A DNA stretch of 64,000 nucleotides from Clostridiales bacterium 1_7_47FAA (GTDB lineage Bacteria > Bacillota > Clostridia > Lachnospirales > Lachnospiraceae), in NCBI GenBank assembly GCA_000155435.1, contig DS990260.1:1073320-1137319 (forward strand), written 5' to 3'. The notes under the pieces were generated by a model. That model had not been told where the DNA came from and did no database searches. It saw only the letters and a list, made by a program, of their open reading frames with translations. The position numbers were made by a program, and so were the translations under genes. Positions within the stretch are counted from its first letter, which is position 1. Each line of letters opens with the position of its first letter. Positions 62,170 to 64,000 of the stretch are shown here, piece after piece.

Positions 62170-64000
62170 TTACCTCTCCTCGTATTTTTCAATTGATACC
62201 TGGACTGATTTCATCAGCGGGAACCCGCTGATTGGGTCAAATGTGTCATCATGGGTAATATTGTTCACATTATGCTTCTTCCACCCATGGGTAATCTGCA
62301 CTACCCCTTCCCCAATCTCATCCCCTTCCATTATCCTTGCCCGTACCGTCATATGTCCGATGGACGAAGCCACCTTTACCATGTCGCCATCCTGCAGATG
62401 AAGCCTTGCCGCGTCTTTTTCGTTTATTTCCATTTCAGCTTCTGTTAGGGCCGATGCCAGGGCCGGTATATTGTGGTTCCTTCCATGGTAATACATGACT
62501 TTCCTTGCACCTGTCACAAGGGTGAAGGGACGCGCCGGGTCCGTGGTATTTGATTTTGGAGGTATGTACTCCGCCAGTTCCTGGTATCCATGTTCCTTGA
62601 GTATTTCCGATGTGAATTCAAATTTCCCTGTTCTTGTATTAAAAGGCTTTTCCTGGTTTTCTTTTCTTATTTTATGCTTTTCATAAACTTTTTGCGCATA
62701 CTGGTATCCGGAGGGATTACTTCTCAGCACATCCATGGACACCCCGCTATCCGAGATAAGCCATTCATTCAGCTGGTCCTCGTCCTTCCATGGGAAATAT
62801 TCCCCTGCTCCAAGCCTCACCGCAAGTTCGCGGAACATGGTATATTCATCGGTTATTCCCGGATCCGGTCCAATCATCCGGTTGGTCAGGGTAATTGTCT
62901 GGTAACCGCCGTGGACATGAAGTTCGCTGCGCTCCAGATATGAGGCCGCTGGAAGTATGTAATCCGCAAGCTGGGCTGTCTCCGACAGGAACAGGTCATG
63001 AACCACCAGAAGTTCCAGGGCGCTTAAGGCTTTCCTGACCTTGCTGCTGTTTGGATTGGTCATGGCCGGATTGGCTCCGGTCAGGACCATGGCCTTGAAA
63101 GGATACGGTTTTCCGGTCAGTATCTGGTCCATCAGGGTCATGGTATGACATTCCTGGCGGTAATGGTACAGGATTGGGAACCGGTCGCGTCCCACGGGAT
63201 TCAGTTCCAGAAGGGGTTTCTCGTTGTACAGTACCAGTTCCTTCATCGGAAATCCCACCGGAGAGTAATTGGCGCCCTTCTGGTCCACTGCCCCAATCAG
63301 GCCGTCCAGATAGGCGCAGGCCCGTATATTGTTGATTCCATTCTCGTGGTGCTCCAGTCCATTGCCCACATAGACCACTGTGTGGGGCATGCTTTCCTTT
63401 ATCTTTAAGGCGGTTTCCCTAATTAAGGTTTCTGCATCGCAGCCTGTTTCCCGTGCCACATACTCATACGTGAATCTGCCCGCATATTCCTTTACCTGAT
63501 CAAAGCCCACGGTAAAATCCCGGATGAATTCATGGTCAATCCAGCCGTTCTGAATCAGTTCCCGCATAAGCCCCCAGGCAAATGCACCATCGCTTCCAGG
63601 TTTCACCTGAACGAACAGGTCCGCCTGCCTTGCAATCGGGCTGTATCTTGGGTCGATTACAATAAGGGAAGCGCCTTTCTCCCTTGCCCGGTTAATCTGC
63701 TGGGTCATGTTGGGATGGGCGTGGGGCGGATTGGCTCCCCATATGATGATGCAGCGTGAATTTTCAAAATCCGGCTGGGCATTCCAGCGTCCGTACACAA
63801 GGGAATATCCTATCCACCGCCCTGCAAAACAGGCTGAATCATTGGAAAAATAGTTGGGTGAGCCAATTGCATGGATGAAGCGTCTGGCAAGTTCCTCCTC
63901 CTGTGCGAATCCGACCGCCTCCCCTTTCCATACGCCTACGGACTGGGGGCCATAGGTCCCTTGTATTGTCCTGATTTTCCCGGCAATTTCATCCAGGGCC
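62170..64000 (-). CDS. Molybdopterin oxidoreductase, catalytic subunit (partial)
   Basis: Mo/W-bisPGD enzyme of the DMSO-reductase superfamily, open to the window end, so the N-terminus and any Fe-S motif are missing. The visible part reads back in frame from 63798 to 64000, with SNDSACFAGRWIGYS whose Cys may ligate Mo. Further on are IIIWGANPPHAHPN, PGSDGAFAWGL, LTGANPAMTNPN and the C-terminal pterin-binding VTGARKVMYYHGRNHNIP and VQITHGW segments. Relatives include pyrogallol transhydroxylase, acetylene hydratase and thiosulfate/polysulfide reductases; substrate unknown. An NhaC gene follows by eight bases. Confidence 0.9.
   Translation of the reverse strand, partial: ALDEIAGKIRTIQGTYGPQSVGVWKGEAVGFAQEEELARRFIHAIGSPNYFSNDSACFAGRWIGYSLVYGRWNAQPDFENSRCIIIWGANPPHAHPNMTQQINRAREKGASLIVIDPRYSPIARQADLFVQVKPGSDGAFAWGLMRELIQNGWIDHEFIRDFTVGFDQVKEYAGRFTYEYVARETGCDAETLIRETALKIKESMPHTVVYVGNGLEHHENGINNIRACAYLDGLIGAVDQKGANYSPVGFPMKELVLYNEKPLLELNPVGRDRFPILYHYRQECHTMTLMDQILTGKPYPFKAMVLTGANPAMTNPNSSKVRKALSALELLVVHDLFLSETAQLADYILPAASYLERSELHVHGGYQTITLTNRMIGPDPGITDEYTMFRELAVRLGAGEYFPWKDEDQLNEWLISDSGVSMDVLRSNPSGYQYAQKVYEKHKIRKENQEKPFNTRTGKFEFTSEILKEHGYQELAEYIPPKSNTTDPARPFTLVTGARKVMYYHGRNHNIPALASALTEAEMEINEKDAARLHLQDGDMVKVASSIGHMTVRARIMEGDEIGEGVVQITHGWKKHNVNNITHDDTFDPISGFPLMKSVQVSIEKYEER

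Overview
The window is a gene-dense, moderately GC-rich stretch of a Firmicutes chromosome. Strong AGGAGG-type ribosome binding sites, lipobox lipoproteins, a Man-family PTS under a LevR-type sigma-54 activator, YesM/YesN two-component genes, four MATE exporters and NhaC antiporters all fit a gut Lachnospiraceae of the Enterocloster / Clostridium clostridioforme type. That placement is inference; no rRNA or tRNA gene is visible. I see no insertion sequence, phage gene or CRISPR array. Most genes lie on the minus strand in long operons.

Layout. 1-7.4 kb: tail of an unknown gene, metF, a DUF512 radical-SAM-like protein, a CbiL methyltransferase coupled to an ABC-2 exporter, and a hybrid histidine kinase divergent from a two-headed GntR-type regulator. 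9.1-15.5 kb: a cobalamin-riboswitch operon encoding a lipid-anchored CbiK chelatase, a repeat-bearing lipoprotein and a FecCD-type importer (binding protein, permease, ATPase). 15.6-25.6 kb: a probable nine-gene operon with a peptide-type ABC importer (dppABCDF-like), a lactonase-fold protein, a PhlG/phloretin-hydrolase-like C-C hydrolase, an alpha/beta hydrolase and a MATE exporter. 25.8-32.4 kb: a LysR gene divergent from a secreted Sel1-esterase, a ceramidase-fold hydrolase, a MATE exporter and a small membrane protein. 32.6-35.1 kb: two abutting membrane GGDEF genes. 35.2-46.3 kb: an alpha-1,6-glycoside utilisation locus (LacI regulator, GH36, LevR, Man-PTS IIA/IIB/IIC/IID, GH13 oligo-1,6-glucosidase). 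46.4-49.3 kb: LysE exporter with divergent XRE-cupin regulator, then a MATE exporter. 49.4-51.8 kb: a CDF transporter / DtxR / MarR operon with two perfect palindromes in its promoter. 51.9-55.6 kb: a Cache-GGDEF gene divergent from a second two-headed regulator. 55.7-64 kb: YesN/YesM, two NhaC antiporters, an EamA transporter and a molybdopterin oxidoreductase cut by the window end.

Most notable. (1) The riboswitch operon puts a CbiK chelatase outside the cell with a tetrapyrrole/metallophore-type importer; all three of its lipoproteins carry long low-complexity tethers, and its leader has four mutually exclusive hairpin arms. (2) The peptide-importer / PhlG-like / lactonase operon looks like an uncharacterised plant-phenolic (or similar) uptake-and-hydrolysis pathway. 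(3) Three direct repeats at exactly 13-bp spacing lie upstream of a consensus sigma-54 promoter. (4) Paired DtxR-type palindromes occupy a consensus promoter driving a cation exporter together with an atypical DtxR and a MarR that has a long tandem-repeat N-terminus.
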